Assembly (NCBI RefSeq): GCF_000350225.1
Contig: NW_005179194.1
Coordinates: 313,899 to 377,898, forward strand
DNA length: 64,000 bases
Reading direction: 5' to 3'
Source: Chondrus crispus
Taxonomy: Eukaryota > Rhodophyta > Florideophyceae > Gigartinales > Gigartinaceae
The notes beneath the pieces were generated by a model that saw only the letters and a program-made list of their open reading frames with translations, was not told the DNA's origin and searched no databases. The translations under genes and the position numbers were made by a program. Position 1 is the first letter of the stretch. Each line of letters starts with the position of its first letter. Shown in pieces: positions 1-10,630 of the stretch.

Positions 1-263
1 CCCCTATTGATGTTGCATCTCAAAAGGTGTGCAAATGTGGAAAGAGATGCCTTGTTCAGACGCACCTCAGCTTGACACACGAAGGGGTCAAGCAAGCGCC
101 TCACGGCCCTGAGTGTTGTATTCGAGCGTCAACGTCTGCCCTATCCAGCCACGACAAAGATTACGTTGTGAGTTTATCCTAAGAAAACAGTGAAAGAGCG
201 GCTGCGTCAAGGCTTTGTCGAGCGTACTGATCAAAAGCCGTTTTCCACAACTTCGTCGCAAAG

Positions 264-734
264 ATGGCTCTTCTTTACGAGCGATCTTCTGTATGGCGTG
301 CGATCGTTTCTGCAACGCGGAATCCACGAGTGTTAATTCTGTTCACGGTGACTGCAACCGCAGCGGGCTATGCCATTGGAAAGGTATCGGAGATCGCGAC
401 CTCGGCAGCATCAGAAAAAACGAAAGATGACATGGAGCAGAAAGTTCGGAAGGATTTCGAAACAGCACGATATGCAAGCCATAGCAAAAATGCACTAGCT
501 GTCATGTTTGACAGCATCAAACCGGAGAATACACATGGGGAGGACAACGTCAATGCAAAACACAAGAAGCATCCGATTAAATTGCCTGGGGTGATGTGGC
601 ACCCCGCTATTGCGAAAAGGGAAGCAGCGGCCAAGATTGCCCGAGAAGCGGCTGCGACAGAAGGCATGCCTGCTGCATCGAGACCGACGCAAACAAGCCA
701 ACTTGGGCCGTCTAGCAAGCCGAAAGAAGGGTAA
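264..734 (+). CDS. small putative single-pass membrane protein
   Basis: An ATG-initiated frame of 156 codons that I do not recognise. Residues about 22-40 form a hydrophobic stretch with small residues (VLILFTVTATAAGYAIG) that could be a membrane anchor. A charged, Lys- and Glu-rich helix-like segment follows (about 45-70). The C-terminal third is rich in Ala and Lys and ends in a low-complexity Pro/Ser/Lys tail. The N-terminus has Arg but few acidic residues (SSVWRAIVSATRNPR), which would suit mitochondrial targeting; that is inference only. It diverges from the next gene, which lies on the minus strand. It could be a spurious frame, but its composition looks coding and no longer frame competes here. 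Confidence 0.5.
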   Translation: MALLYERSSVWRAIVSATRNPRVLILFTVTATAAGYAIGKVSEIATSAASEKTKDDMEQKVRKDFETARYASHSKNALAVMFDSIKPENTHGEDNVNAKHKKHPIKLPGVMWHPAIAKREAAAKIAREAAATEGMPAASRPTQTSQLGPSSKPKEG

Positions 735-1111
735 GGATGATGTTCCACTAGATTCGAGGCACAAGCTATATTTATTTCGTAGAGACCGAAAGCCTGAATC
801 AAGCACTACCTGTTTCCCCTTTGAAAAACTAAATTCCAATGATAGACGAAAAACGATAAACTGAACGTGTTCCCTCTTTTCCTCGAGGCGGATAAAGGCA
901 AGTGTCGCTCTACTTCAAGAGGCCGTCCCAACTTGTCTGCAGTGGTATTGCGATTGCAACTAGCTGTTTACAATCACGATGCTTGCTTGCACACATCACA
1001 GACTCTTTAACACCAAGTATTCTACGCCTGTTAGGGATTTTAGCTGCGTTTCAATTCGATTCCGGGGCGGGGACAGCGAAGCGACCAGTGCGGGACAAGG
1101 ATACTCTGCTT
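735..1111. other. intergenic stretch between two convergent small genes
   Basis: I see no convincing frame or RNA gene. This stretch holds the 3' flanks of the genes on either side. Confidence 0.5.
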
Positions 1112-1603
1112 TCAGATGAGTTTCGGTTTCTCGTCTTCATTGGGCAGCACTTTAGTTGCCGAATCCTTGCTGGGATCGGACAAAATCTCATCTAAGGTAT
1201 CTTGCAGACAGCGCTGCAAGAGGGTAGTTCTCTCCGAAATGCGCTGTTCCTTATTCTGCTTGCCAATCTTCTCCATCTCTGCAACAGCGTGCGGGGCGAC
1301 TTGGAAAACAGCGTCTTTGAAAACCGAGAAATGACGCCTAGCCTCGTCCCGTTGATCCTCGGCGCGACGCAACTCCGCTTCTAGCACGGCGACACGATCA
1401 CCATAATCCCGCTTGTTGTTGAGGGCACTCGCAGCGACCATGGAGGCAACTGTGATGGCGATGATGTCCGTGTACTTCCGAAGGGAGCGTGAACGCAGTG
1501 GCGCGGCGGTTGAGGCGCGACGAGCGGCTTCCGATACAAGGCGCGATGCGTCAGAGGGGCTGATTGTTTGAGAGGCGCGCTGCGCGAGGCGGGTAGCTTG
1601 CAT
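1112..1603 (-). CDS. putative mitochondrial coiled-coil membrane protein
   Basis: The frame is open from a GTG at 1666, but the first in-frame ATG is at 1603, giving 163 residues. The first 45 residues are rich in Arg, Ser and Ala with only two acidic residues, like a mitochondrial presequence. A short hydrophobic segment (DIIAITVASMVAASAL, about 46-61) is followed by a strongly charged heptad-like helix (about 68-130, with LEAELRRAEDQRDEARR), and then an acidic and Lys-rich tail. The order presequence, membrane span, coiled coil resembles inner-membrane scaffold proteins (family knowledge), but I cannot name it. It converges with the small gene at 264-734. Confidence 0.5.
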   Translation of the reverse strand: MQATRLAQRASQTISPSDASRLVSEAARRASTAAPLRSRSLRKYTDIIAITVASMVAASALNNKRDYGDRVAVLEAELRRAEDQRDEARRHFSVFKDAVFQVAPHAVAEMEKIGKQNKEQRISERTTLLQRCLQDTLDEILSDPSKDSATKVLPNEDEKPKLI

Positions 1604-1666
1604 CAGGACGAGATGGGGACTGGAGATGGAGGTAACCTCAGCTGTAATGGTGCCGCCAATGGTCAC

Positions 1667-2762
1667 GATCGAAGAGCGTTCGTGCGTATTTATTTTGGTT
1701 ACTTGCTGGTGCCCGTGCTTTTTTAGGATTTCGTACAGACATGGATAGATCCAAGCATGATGGGCAACGTTCTCTACAAAATTGCGTGGATGACGTGACT
1801 AGTGCCATCATACGGGTACAATTGCAGTGAACACCATACGCATTTCTTCCCACTTCTAGCAAGGCAGTCTACTCGCGGGCACTGAAAGTTTATAGCTGTC
1901 TAGCATGTAAAATCGCTGTGAGAATATGTCACGACTCATCAGGCCGGACAAGTCAAGAAGTGACAATGCCCGGCGGACAGTGTCGCTCTGCTAGATCGAT
2001 ATAGCACTTGTGGGTGTAAGTCTGGGACCCGGACGGCACGGTTCAGACGGCCGGGTACGGAGACCGTGCGTGTTTATCAACGCGACGCATCGCAATCAAT
2101 GAGGGCATGTCGGAATGTCCAGTGACGACTCGACTGCCATCATGCGGGACATTTGGAGGACGGACTAGATCCGACGACCGATTGCAATGCATGACGACGG
2201 TCGGCGACCAAAGATTCCGCACATTGGATCCGACAAGAACATGGTGGGGCGCATCATGCCCTGAAATGTCAAGGACGACAGATCGTAGATCGAGCCAGAC
2301 TAGCAAACTATGACGGCTGGGCATCATGACGCTCTCATCATTGCCGTCGACATACCGCTCGGGGTCGAAGCATCGGCGTGGGGCAGGCGAAGCTTAAATA
2401 GAGAATTGGGGACGGTTGTTGGGAGATGATCATGGTCCTCCAAGGGCCATTACAGTTTGGCACGTAATATCCATTCGGTACTTACAAATGGATCTGAAAA
2501 TGTGAGAAATATTTCGGACTTTTCCTGAAAAATCTGGAATCTTCCACTCTTCCAAGTGAAGCATTTTGACCCGTTCGGTCCATATTTCCACCCCGGTCGA
2601 GCTTGTTTCCATGTCGAGACTCATCGTGAAATGAAACCGCTCCATCATGCCATTGGGCAGAAATGTCTCAACCCAACAAAGCTACCGGCGGTGGCGGATT
2701 TCTACCTTTACAAAGCCCGAGCCCCTCCAACACTTTCATCCCTGCCATCAATCCCTTAAACC
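1667..2762. other. intergenic region upstream of GNL1
   Basis: About 1.1 kb without a convincing gene. The short frames on both strands lack biased composition. The last 150 bases before the GNL1 ATG are C-rich, which is also seen upstream of other genes here. Confidence 0.5.
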
Positions 2763-4982
2763 ATGGGAAAGAAGCCCTTCTCCGCAAAGGCGAAGCGCGA
2801 ACAGCTTCGCCAGAAGCGTCAAGCACATACCGCCTCCGCCACGACCCCTGCATCGTCACACACGCAACCAACCCCAATATCCTCCAACAACCCTGCCGCT
2901 ACCGCCACGTCCCCTTCGTCAACTGTCCACACCTCCCCTCGTCGCTCCCGCTCTTCGAAGACGCCCTCTTCTCAGCGCTACCGCCTGGTCTTCGCCGCAG
3001 ACACAGATGCCGCTCGCAAGCGTCAGCGCGCCCTAGCCCATCATCCAGTCAACCGGCCCGATGAGAATATCCCAGAGGCCATCAAAACTAGGACCATGTC
3101 TGTTCCGGACGTCAGACCCTTTCCAAATCCTGCTTTTGACATGCCTAGACGGCCCCCATGGTCTTACAAGGACACGATCAACGTCGTTGACAAGCGCGAG
3201 TACGCCGCCTTCCGTGCCTGGATGGATCGTGTTGCCCGGCCTGAAGACCCTAATGCCGCTTACTTTGAAGGCAACTTGGAAACTTGGCGACAGTTATGGC
3301 GCGTGATTGAACGCTCAGACGTCCTCGTCCTCGTTGCGGACATTCGCTTTCCCGCCCTGCATTTTGTCCCGGACCTCTACCACTACGTCACAGATCAGCT
3401 TGGCAAGGGCATGGTTCTTGCGCTCAATAAGTGCGACCTCGTTCCTGAAGATCTCTTACTCGCGTGGAAACGCTACTTTCAGACGCATTACCCGGGCATG
3501 GCTATTGCAATGTTCAGCTCCTTCCCGGACGCAAAGCTCGCCCCATCAAAGGACAATTCCGAGCTGCTTAGCAAGCGCGAACGCAGAATGGCACGGTCTA
3601 AGCTTTCTGCATGGGGCGCCGATCAACTCTTAGCTGCCGTCGATGCTCTCGACCTCGATCCTCGGAAAAAAGCATACCTTGAGCAATGGCGCGCAAAGCT
3701 TGATCACAATGCGACACTTACGTCCGACGATGAAGATGGGACCGATATCAACTTCTTGGAAAGAAGTCTTGGAAATTCGTCTGATACTACCCGCTTACCA
3801 AATGGCGGTCATCCTCGACCATTGCGCGTTGTTCACGTTTCGGAGAATAAGCCCACATCGGGATGGTCACCGGACACGAGTGCGCTGAAACCAAAGAGCC
3901 AGAAACGGCGACGTCGAAGGGCAAAGCCTGTTGCCGAGGGCGGATTACATGCGACAACGTCTTCACCGTCATCTGCCAAGTCAAAGTCTGGGAAAGCAGT
4001 CAAGGGTGGCAGCACTGCGCTGAGACTCAGAAATGATGTTAAAAGTACTCCAACCAATACCAACATGAACGCCGCCTCCTCAGGCTTGACTGGCGAAAGC
4101 GAGACGGAATCTAATCCCAGTGAACTCAGATACGAGTTGGATGTGGAAGATGATGTTGTTAAAGAGAATATGATCACAATAGGTGTGGTAGGTCACCCCA
4201 ATGCTGGAAAGAGCAGCTTGATCAATGGTGTGTTCCGGAAGAAAGTTGTCAGTACCAGTCGCACTCCGGGGCACACCAAGCACCTTCAAACTATTTTCTT
4301 ATCCGACTCGGTACGACTTTGCGATTGCCCAGGTCTTGTTTTCCCTGGTCTGGCTCCGCGTGAGCTCCAAATCCTCGCTGGAATGTACCCGATTGCACAG
4401 GTTCGTGAGCCATATGCGGCGGTGAAGTATCTAGCCGATCGTGCGCCGCTAGTTCGCATTCTGAATCTGGAGTCGGAAATAGAGAGACTCGAAGCCGATG
4501 CTGAAGAGCCGGGCTACATCACCTCCACTGGGTGGACAGCCTGGAAGATTTGTGAGGCCTGGGCTATCAAGCGCGGATTTCGTACGGCCAAGGCAGCCAG
4601 GCTTGATGTCTTCCGAGCGGCAAACAACATTCTGCGGCTCGCACTAGACGGTCGCATTGTACTGGCGACTTTGCCGGATGGCTATGCTCCGGATCCGGAA
4701 CACCAAACCCGTTCAGCTCATGAAATTACGTGGGATGTACATGATGATGCTGACGCAAGTGTTGTAAGTGGGTCTGGGAACGTTGCTGCCATTCTCTCGG
4801 GTGTCTATGGTGACGAGGATGATCGCGGTCACGATGCCGGCGATGAAGAAGGAGACGACTCTGTAATATACGATCGTATAGAAGAAGAGGAAGCAGAAGA
4901 GGACAAGGAACAAGAGGGGTCCATTTGCGGAAGAAGAGCACCCTCCGAGAATTTGTTCGCGTTATTGGAAGACTTGTGTTAG
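2763..4982 (+). CDS. GNL1: GNL1-like circularly permuted nucleolar/cytosolic GTPase
   Basis: 739 residues from an ATG in good context. The N-terminus is basic (MGKKPFSAKAKREQLRQKR), as in GNL1/HSR1. A GNL1-type block follows, with the NLETWRQLWRVIERSD stretch near residue 175. The GTPase motifs are in permuted order: G4 NKCD at 222, then G1 GHPNAGKSS at 477-485, G2 in RTPGHTKH near 500, and G3 DCPG at 521. This order defines the YlqF/YawG family (MMR1-HSR1), whose members mostly act in ribosomal subunit assembly. Residues about 320-455 form a Ser/Lys/Arg-rich linker between G4 and G1, making the protein longer than animal GNL1. The last 60 residues are Asp/Glu-rich. The gene converges with THOC1. 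The closest family alternative is LSG1, but the block before G4 matches GNL1 better. Confidence 0.93.
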   Translation: MGKKPFSAKAKREQLRQKRQAHTASATTPASSHTQPTPISSNNPAATATSPSSTVHTSPRRSRSSKTPSSQRYRLVFAADTDAARKRQRALAHHPVNRPDENIPEAIKTRTMSVPDVRPFPNPAFDMPRRPPWSYKDTINVVDKREYAAFRAWMDRVARPEDPNAAYFEGNLETWRQLWRVIERSDVLVLVADIRFPALHFVPDLYHYVTDQLGKGMVLALNKCDLVPEDLLLAWKRYFQTHYPGMAIAMFSSFPDAKLAPSKDNSELLSKRERRMARSKLSAWGADQLLAAVDALDLDPRKKAYLEQWRAKLDHNATLTSDDEDGTDINFLERSLGNSSDTTRLPNGGHPRPLRVVHVSENKPTSGWSPDTSALKPKSQKRRRRRAKPVAEGGLHATTSSPSSAKSKSGKAVKGGSTALRLRNDVKSTPTNTNMNAASSGLTGESETESNPSELRYELDVEDDVVKENMITIGVVGHPNAGKSSLINGVFRKKVVSTSRTPGHTKHLQTIFLSDSVRLCDCPGLVFPGLAPRELQILAGMYPIAQVREPYAAVKYLADRAPLVRILNLESEIERLEADAEEPGYITSTGWTAWKICEAWAIKRGFRTAKAARLDVFRAANNILRLALDGRIVLATLPDGYAPDPEHQTRSAHEITWDVHDDADASVVSGSGNVAAILSGVYGDEDDRGHDAGDEEGDDSVIYDRIEEEEAEEDKEQEGSICGRRAPSENLFALLEDLC

Positions 4983-5446
4983 ATTCGAAATCCACAAGTT
5001 CTCACTTGTGTGTTTCGCTTCTGCTCCGTAGTTTCGAGGTATCAGGCCGGGTGGCTGCACAAACGCTTTTGTAGCTGGGCCTCGCTTATAGTAGATAACT
5101 GTGACGTGCATTTTGTCACAGTCTTGTAAAAGACAGCTTAACTGAACGGCGCGTTGGTTGTTTTCTCGTGTCGGCGCCTCCCATATGTTATAGTCGAGTT
5201 TAATTCGCAGGCGATAGTAGTTCAACTCCCACGGAACTGACTGAGAAATTTTCTAAACGAAATGATGTGAACTAAGAGAAAAGGGTAAGGATTCTGCCTT
5301 GAACAGTTGTTCAAGTCTTAGTCACGCAAAACTGTGCTGTAATTGACGTTTCAGGCACTTGGTAGGGGTACTTATTTGCTCTACCAGTTCTGTGCCCTTC
5401 GCATATCCGCTTGCAACCCATACGAATTTTAAGTATTTTTTGAAAG
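4983..5446. other. intergenic, shared 3' flank of convergent genes
   Basis: 464 bases between the stop codons of GNL1 (+) and THOC1 (-). No gene seen; it should hold both polyadenylation regions. Confidence 0.6.
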
Positions 5447-7477
5447 CTAAGGCTTAGATTCGACCTCTTCAATCGCTTTTGCGGGTTCGCTCGTCTGGGC
5501 GTTCATAACTGTTTGATTCTGTCGAACCATGTCAGTTTCTTTGGTACCTTCAGCCTTTCTGTCCACTTTCGCATCTCCATCGGCTTTATCCAGCCCTACT
5601 GCGTCCGCTTCTTCTTCCGGAGCATTTTCAGCCTGTTTATCCTCGCCAACCGTGTTTCTTTTGCTGTCCACCAGGGCTCCATCCTTTGGCTTAGCCTGCA
5701 TATCCGCATGTGCTTTGCTCGCCACCAAGCCTTCTACAGCCTTTTCAGGTTTGGCAGCCTCTTTGGTAGCGCTTTCGGTTTCCCCCATAGCTTCGACTCC
5801 TTCCATCGCCTTAGCCCCTGCCTCTATTTTCGTATCTACAACTATTTTAGATTCCGCATCCGGCTTCACTTCCTGAGCCTCTTTCGTTTCCTCATCCGCC
5901 GCTGGTACATCCTTCGCTGCAAGACACCGCTCGAGATTGACGCCATGCTCCGATAGTGGCTCTGTTATTTGCAATAATGTCGATATGGATTCTTCACACA
6001 ACAACCGCAGGGAACGCCACACAAACTTCGGATTCTTGATGCGTTTCAAATCGTCTGTGATATCTGGATCTTCCATATCTTCTTGTAGTTGGGTTTTCAA
6101 GTCTTGTATAGATGAAACCTTCAGCCTAGTAGGATCCCGCAGCGGGTCAATCCGCTCGGATTTCGGTAGGACCGTCCACGCCGCTTGCCTCAACTCCCAT
6201 TCTTCGGGGCCGTCAGGCCGGCGCTTCGACTGGTCCGGAGCTAAGGAGTCTGGAACTGGAGAAAGAACCCTTCTTCTTTTAAACTCTTTCGGTGCTTCGC
6301 TTCGTGGCGCGTTTAAATGTTTGTATCCCGTGCGCTTTTTCCAATCAATCCATTTTCGTTCTCGTTGAAGAAGCGACACAACAAAACGTTTAAATTTGCC
6401 GGGACAGTCACGATCGAGAAGGGCGTACACTCTTCCCTTAATAATTGTGCCTTTACCGTCGCTTTCAAATAAAGATTTACAAAAACCATGCTTCTTGTAT
6501 GCTGAAGGCGTGGTTTTTTCTGACGGGGCTGTCTGTCCGATAACCTCCAGGTAATGAAGAAATATTACAAGTTGAATGAGAACATGTCGTCTTGCACGCA
6601 CATCAACCAGTTGAAGATGTAAAAGGGATGGGGCCGCCATATACTTAGGACTTGGGCTTTCTGGAGCAACACTGGGATTGCGTAGGGTACTAATCGTTTC
6701 GAATGTATCCAAAATTCTTTCAATGGCCACTCGAGCAGTGTTCCAAACGTCTTCATTCTCTGCCAAGGACGGATTCTGCATGAACTCCTGCACACCCCAG
6801 AAGGCTTTGTACAATGCAGCGTCAAAATCAGATTCCTTCGTGTTCTCCATTTCACTACCCAAGTCAATTTTGCCACCATCATAGACATGGCCTCTCCGAT
6901 TTAGACCTGATGGGTGCCAAACCGGCAATGCAGCCGCCAGAATGAGCCGCAAGCGCCCTGAGAGTAGGGGATCGGAGCCGTGTTGATCCCGGTTTATGCA
7001 AGACATCGCCGCTTTGATGACATAAACATGAGTAATTGCAGTTGTCGCTGCTCTTCGATACGAGTCAAACCGCTCCCGAATAGCGCCGATGCCGCTTGAA
7101 AGTTGTCCGCGCGTACAGGAGCTAAACACAAACTCTAACAGCGTCCAGGGCAGTCGCTCCTCGACATGACCGTTGCGCATGAGCACGACGGCGCAATCGA
7201 CGATGGCGAGGGCATTGGAAAAGGCGGATTTGGGATCTGAGGGTTCCTGGATGCCGCCCTTGAGAATGTCAACTGTGGCCCTCTTCAAAACTCGCTCCAG
7301 CAAGCCTCGCCCATTTGGTGAATATTCCTGTGACTGCTCATGAAGCTGCGTCGCAACAGATTCAGGGTTCGATTTGGGAGCTACCAAGAGAGAGATTAGT
7401 GCGCCGTGCATGGCGTTCATGTCTGAAACATGTTTGGTGATGAGGTCGTCGGGACAGATTGGGTCTTCCACCTGCAT
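5447..7477 (-). CDS. THOC1: THO complex subunit 1 (THOC1/Hpr1) homologue
   Basis: 676 residues from an ATG. THOC1 is a core subunit of the nuclear THO/TREX complex, which couples transcription to mRNP assembly and export. The helical core spans about residues 20-520. The diagnostic segments are LQLVDVRARRHVLIQLVIFLHYL at about 288-310, matching the LRSRRHVLVQ region of animal THOC1, and ERKWIDWKK at 373-381, matching the conserved NW-x-WK motif. Residues 521-676 are a low-complexity tail rich in Glu, Lys and Ala, with no recognisable death domain, so the C-terminus differs from vertebrate THOC1. No intron or frame break is seen. Gene identity is inferred from recalled family motifs. Confidence 0.85.
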   Translation of the reverse strand: MQVEDPICPDDLITKHVSDMNAMHGALISLLVAPKSNPESVATQLHEQSQEYSPNGRGLLERVLKRATVDILKGGIQEPSDPKSAFSNALAIVDCAVVLMRNGHVEERLPWTLLEFVFSSCTRGQLSSGIGAIRERFDSYRRAATTAITHVYVIKAAMSCINRDQHGSDPLLSGRLRLILAAALPVWHPSGLNRRGHVYDGGKIDLGSEMENTKESDFDAALYKAFWGVQEFMQNPSLAENEDVWNTARVAIERILDTFETISTLRNPSVAPESPSPKYMAAPSLLHLQLVDVRARRHVLIQLVIFLHYLEVIGQTAPSEKTTPSAYKKHGFCKSLFESDGKGTIIKGRVYALLDRDCPGKFKRFVVSLLQRERKWIDWKKRTGYKHLNAPRSEAPKEFKRRRVLSPVPDSLAPDQSKRRPDGPEEWELRQAAWTVLPKSERIDPLRDPTRLKVSSIQDLKTQLQEDMEDPDITDDLKRIKNPKFVWRSLRLLCEESISTLLQITEPLSEHGVNLERCLAAKDVPAADEETKEAQEVKPDAESKIVVDTKIEAGAKAMEGVEAMGETESATKEAAKPEKAVEGLVASKAHADMQAKPKDGALVDSKRNTVGEDKQAENAPEEEADAVGLDKADGDAKVDRKAEGTKETDMVRQNQTVMNAQTSEPAKAIEEVESKP

Positions 7478-7948
7478 GGCGATGGTGAAGGGGTAGTCAA
7501 CGGGAGATGCAATTCGGCTTTGGGATGCTGTCGTTGAGTGTTGAGGTCTCTATGAAACGCAGATAGAACAGTAAGGCATGGAGTAAGTGCGATTTGAGTG
7601 GGTGTGAAGGGCGTGGCTGCAGGCGCGGATCACTGCCTCTCAACCAAGCGAACACACAGTGAATATGGAAATGCAAAATTACATAAATTTCAATGAGCTT
7701 GGATTTTTCAAAGTCTTTCGAAACGGTGGCCTTCGAAGTTCGATGGCATCTGGACACAGTTTGAGCAGACGGCTTCGGGAACGGTGTGAAGCGACAGTGA
7801 TGATAGCGATCTTGCGAATGCCGCCGGCTGCGAAAGAGAAGGGAAGAGAAGAGCAATAGAATTTGTGCATGTAGAGCCGCTAAGAGCGTGATGTATGCGG
7901 GTGGGGATAGGATCAGAAGGAAGCAGTGCATGAATAAATATAGATGAT
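7478..7948. other. intergenic between THOC1 and SPCS3
   Basis: 471 bases between two co-oriented minus-strand genes. It holds the THOC1 promoter and the SPCS3 3' end. No separate gene supported. Confidence 0.5.
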
Positions 7949-8482
7949 TTAGTAAATGACAGCTTTGCTAGTATAGTTTTGCGGAACGAGAAACGAGTTC
8001 TGGCCTTGCTCTCCGTAAAACAGCGGTCCCATGTACGGCAAAATATTGTACTTGAGCTTGACCAGAACCTCTTTCCCACGCAAGCCGTACCCGTGATCTT
8101 TGAGTGAATATTTGTTGTTCTGACCCCTCCTCTCAATCTTTCCCTGCTTCTTTCCAGACAGAATTGTATCCCAAACGACGACTTCATTCCTCTGATGCGA
8201 ATCCGTGACATACTCCGCAACAAGATAGACATACATATGGTTGATATTCCAGGTCCACATGCGTTGGAAGTCTGCTGTCAAATCAAATTTAAGATATGCT
8301 TGGTCGCATCGTTCCCTCGATATGGTTCGGAGGAAGGAGAGTTGTGAAATGCGGAGATCTACTGTAGGGGAAGCGGAGCTGAGTTGATAGTAACTGAAAG
8401 AAGAGGCGATAGCGACGAGGACGAGGAGCATGGTCATAAGATGAGTGAAGAATACATTGATGCGAGGCCCTAGAGCGTGCAT
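7949..8482 (-). CDS. SPCS3: signal peptidase complex subunit 3 (SPC22/23)
   Basis: I start the gene at the ATG at 8482 (177 residues), because that gives the family's usual length of about 180. The longer frame adds an implausible Pro/Ser-rich leader. An N-terminal signal anchor lies at about 9-31. The lumenal domain then shows the family pattern of a FDLTADF stretch (about 66-72), NINHMYVYLVAEY (about 79-91), VVVWD (about 100-104) and LKDHGYGLRG (near 127-136), and ends with an LVPQNY-type strand. The subunit is an ER membrane protein that supports signal peptide cleavage by the SEC11 catalytic subunit. It is intronless like its neighbours, and the paralogue-free match makes the call firm. 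Confidence 0.92.
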   Translation of the reverse strand: MHALGPRINVFFTHLMTMLLVLVAIASSFSYYQLSSASPTVDLRISQLSFLRTISRERCDQAYLKFDLTADFQRMWTWNINHMYVYLVAEYVTDSHQRNEVVVWDTILSGKKQGKIERRGQNNKYSLKDHGYGLRGKEVLVKLKYNILPYMGPLFYGEQGQNSFLVPQNYTSKAVIY

Positions 8483-10630
8483 GATGAGAATCACAGGGTC
8501 GCGATTGATGGTGGTGAGGGGGGAGAGGGAAGTGGGGTCGTAGATGGCGAGGGGCGTTTGTCTGTGGAGGCCACGCCGGGTCGGGAACGACGATGAATAG
8601 ATGGCAGAGCACCAAGAGGACCTTTGACCCACGTTGAACACGTGGATAGTTGGGCCGCATTACACTCGAAAATAGACATACCGTCTTACAGAATAGATTG
8701 ATTTTGTCATAGTTTTGAAATACGTGTACAGTACACGGGAAAGAATTAATAGATTGATGCAATTTTGTACTGTAGCACGATACAGTCTGAGAGGAGGGTA
8801 GGGGGTACAGTATTGTACCAGGAAGAGTTTTGATTGGAGGTTTCCTGGGCAGTGAACGGATTGATCGTGTTCTGGACTTGTGCGACGCGTACACGTGGTG
8901 GGTGTGTACGAATATTTAGAAGGGTGGCGGAGGAGGGCGCGCAAGTGAAGCGGGCGACGAAGGGGATTATAGGGGGGGGGGGGGTGCCGCGCCATAATCG
9001 CCTAGACGTGCGGGGGCACTCCTACGCCTACTCACCCTGACTGCTGCTGCAGGCCACCTGCGACATGTTCCGTCAAGTATACAGTGCAAAGAGCAGTGGA
9101 AGTCAGGAGATAGAAGAGCAACCAAACGANNNNNNNNNNNNNNNNNNNNNNNNNNNNNNNNNNNNNNNNNNNNNNNNNNNNNNNNNNNNNNNNNNNNNNN
9201 NNNNNNNNNNNNNNNNNNNNNNNNNNNNNGTCCGTTTGTTGCGTGTTGCGTATACGTGTACACTTATCTGGGCAGCGGCTGGCACTGTAAGAAGGAACGG
9301 GAGGAGGAACGAGAGGATGAAAGAGGGGAAAGAGGATGACTGCCATGAAATTGATGGATTTCAGTGGCGGGAAGGTTGACGAGGTGTGCCAGAGAGGAAA
9401 CTGCGCGACGGTTAACAAGGATGACACGATGCGAGAAAAAAGGTAGGGCTTGCATCCAATGGAGGCGGGCGAGGGACGGGCTGCAGGCCACTCAAAAGGC
9501 GTGCTCTTCGCAGCGTGTGGGCGCGCTGAGGCGGGAACTGTCGCAAGGCTCGGCCAAGCCTTGCGACTGTCTAAGCCAAGCGGGTGGAGCGGGACTTACA
9601 GTAGCCGTGCGATATGGACTTCGAGTTGCTGTTTGGGGGGCTTTTTTGAAAAATCAAACACGAGCGCGTCAATTCCATTCAATTCCATGCTTGTTCCATC
9701 GTTGCGTCGCGAGGGGGACAGTCTGTCCGGGCGCGTGGCCGAGTTTTCGGGCTTTTACACGCCCCTGCCGCCCCGTTGACAGGTCGCCGCCGCATTCCAC
9801 GACTGCCAGGGCACGCAACCACACTGTGCCCCCCCCACACGCATACCCGCCACCCGTCCTCCCTCGCACACTCCCCAACGGCCAGCCCTCCTTCCATCCC
9901 GCTGTATTATCACCACCCCCCACTCCCCACTTCTGACTCTCACATTTTGCCGCACAGACCCACGCCGCCGCCCCTGCCCGTCCCCGACCACCTCGTCCCC
10001 ACCCTCCCCCCCCCCAAACCCCCAACCCTCCCCTCGCTCCCTACCTCCACCGCAGCACACGCTCGCCTCATTTGTGTTCACTTGTTACCTTCCTTTCTTC
10101 CCCCTTCTTCCCTCCAGCTTCCGCACCACTGTTTCGCTCCAATCCTTCCCGCCTCTCTGCCTCTACCCTTTAACCCTCTCTATCCCAACGCCGCCTCTAT
10201 CCTCCCTTCCCGCCGTATCCCCCGCGCTGCACTGCCCCATCGTCACTCGGCACGGTCGTCCACATCCGCTAGATAGTCTCATATCTGTCGCCGTTTTCGG
10301 CTACTTTTGTTTTCTCCCATACCGACCGTTTGAGATTCGTCTTTTTCGCCTCGCTTCAGTCGCTGTCTACTTGCGTGTCGTCGTATCTCTCACCTCTCGT
10401 TGCACGCCTGAGTCCGTATCACTACTCACTCGGCCACCACACACCCCTCCGTCCGCACTTTGCCCTTCCTCCTCATTTCTCGAGTTTCCGTTTCTGGTTC
10501 TGTTGTCGCCACTTGCTTCTCCCTGCTGGTTTTCCGCCACTCTCACCCCTCTTACACACATCTGGAGGCAGACACACTTACCACCCACGCTTTCGTTTTC
10601 AAATCCGTTGCCTAGCCCTGTCATGTACTG
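8483..10630. other. intergenic between SPCS3 (-) and the F-box gene (+), with assembly gap
   Basis: About 2.1 kb of divergent upstream DNA. It contains three TACAGTA/TACTGTA heptamers within 90 bases (8727-8812), a 100-N gap, and a C+T-rich, G-poor stretch at about 9820-10620 leading into the F-box start. The stretch is probably a long 5' leader. I accept none of the short frames. Confidence 0.5.
9130..9229. other. assembly gap (100 N)
   Basis: Exactly 100 unresolved bases, the usual placeholder length, so the true gap size is unknown. Frames that read through it are artefacts. Confidence 0.99.

Noticed and set aside
8967..9427. Frames running through the N block
   Set aside because: They exist only because unresolved bases were translated as X.
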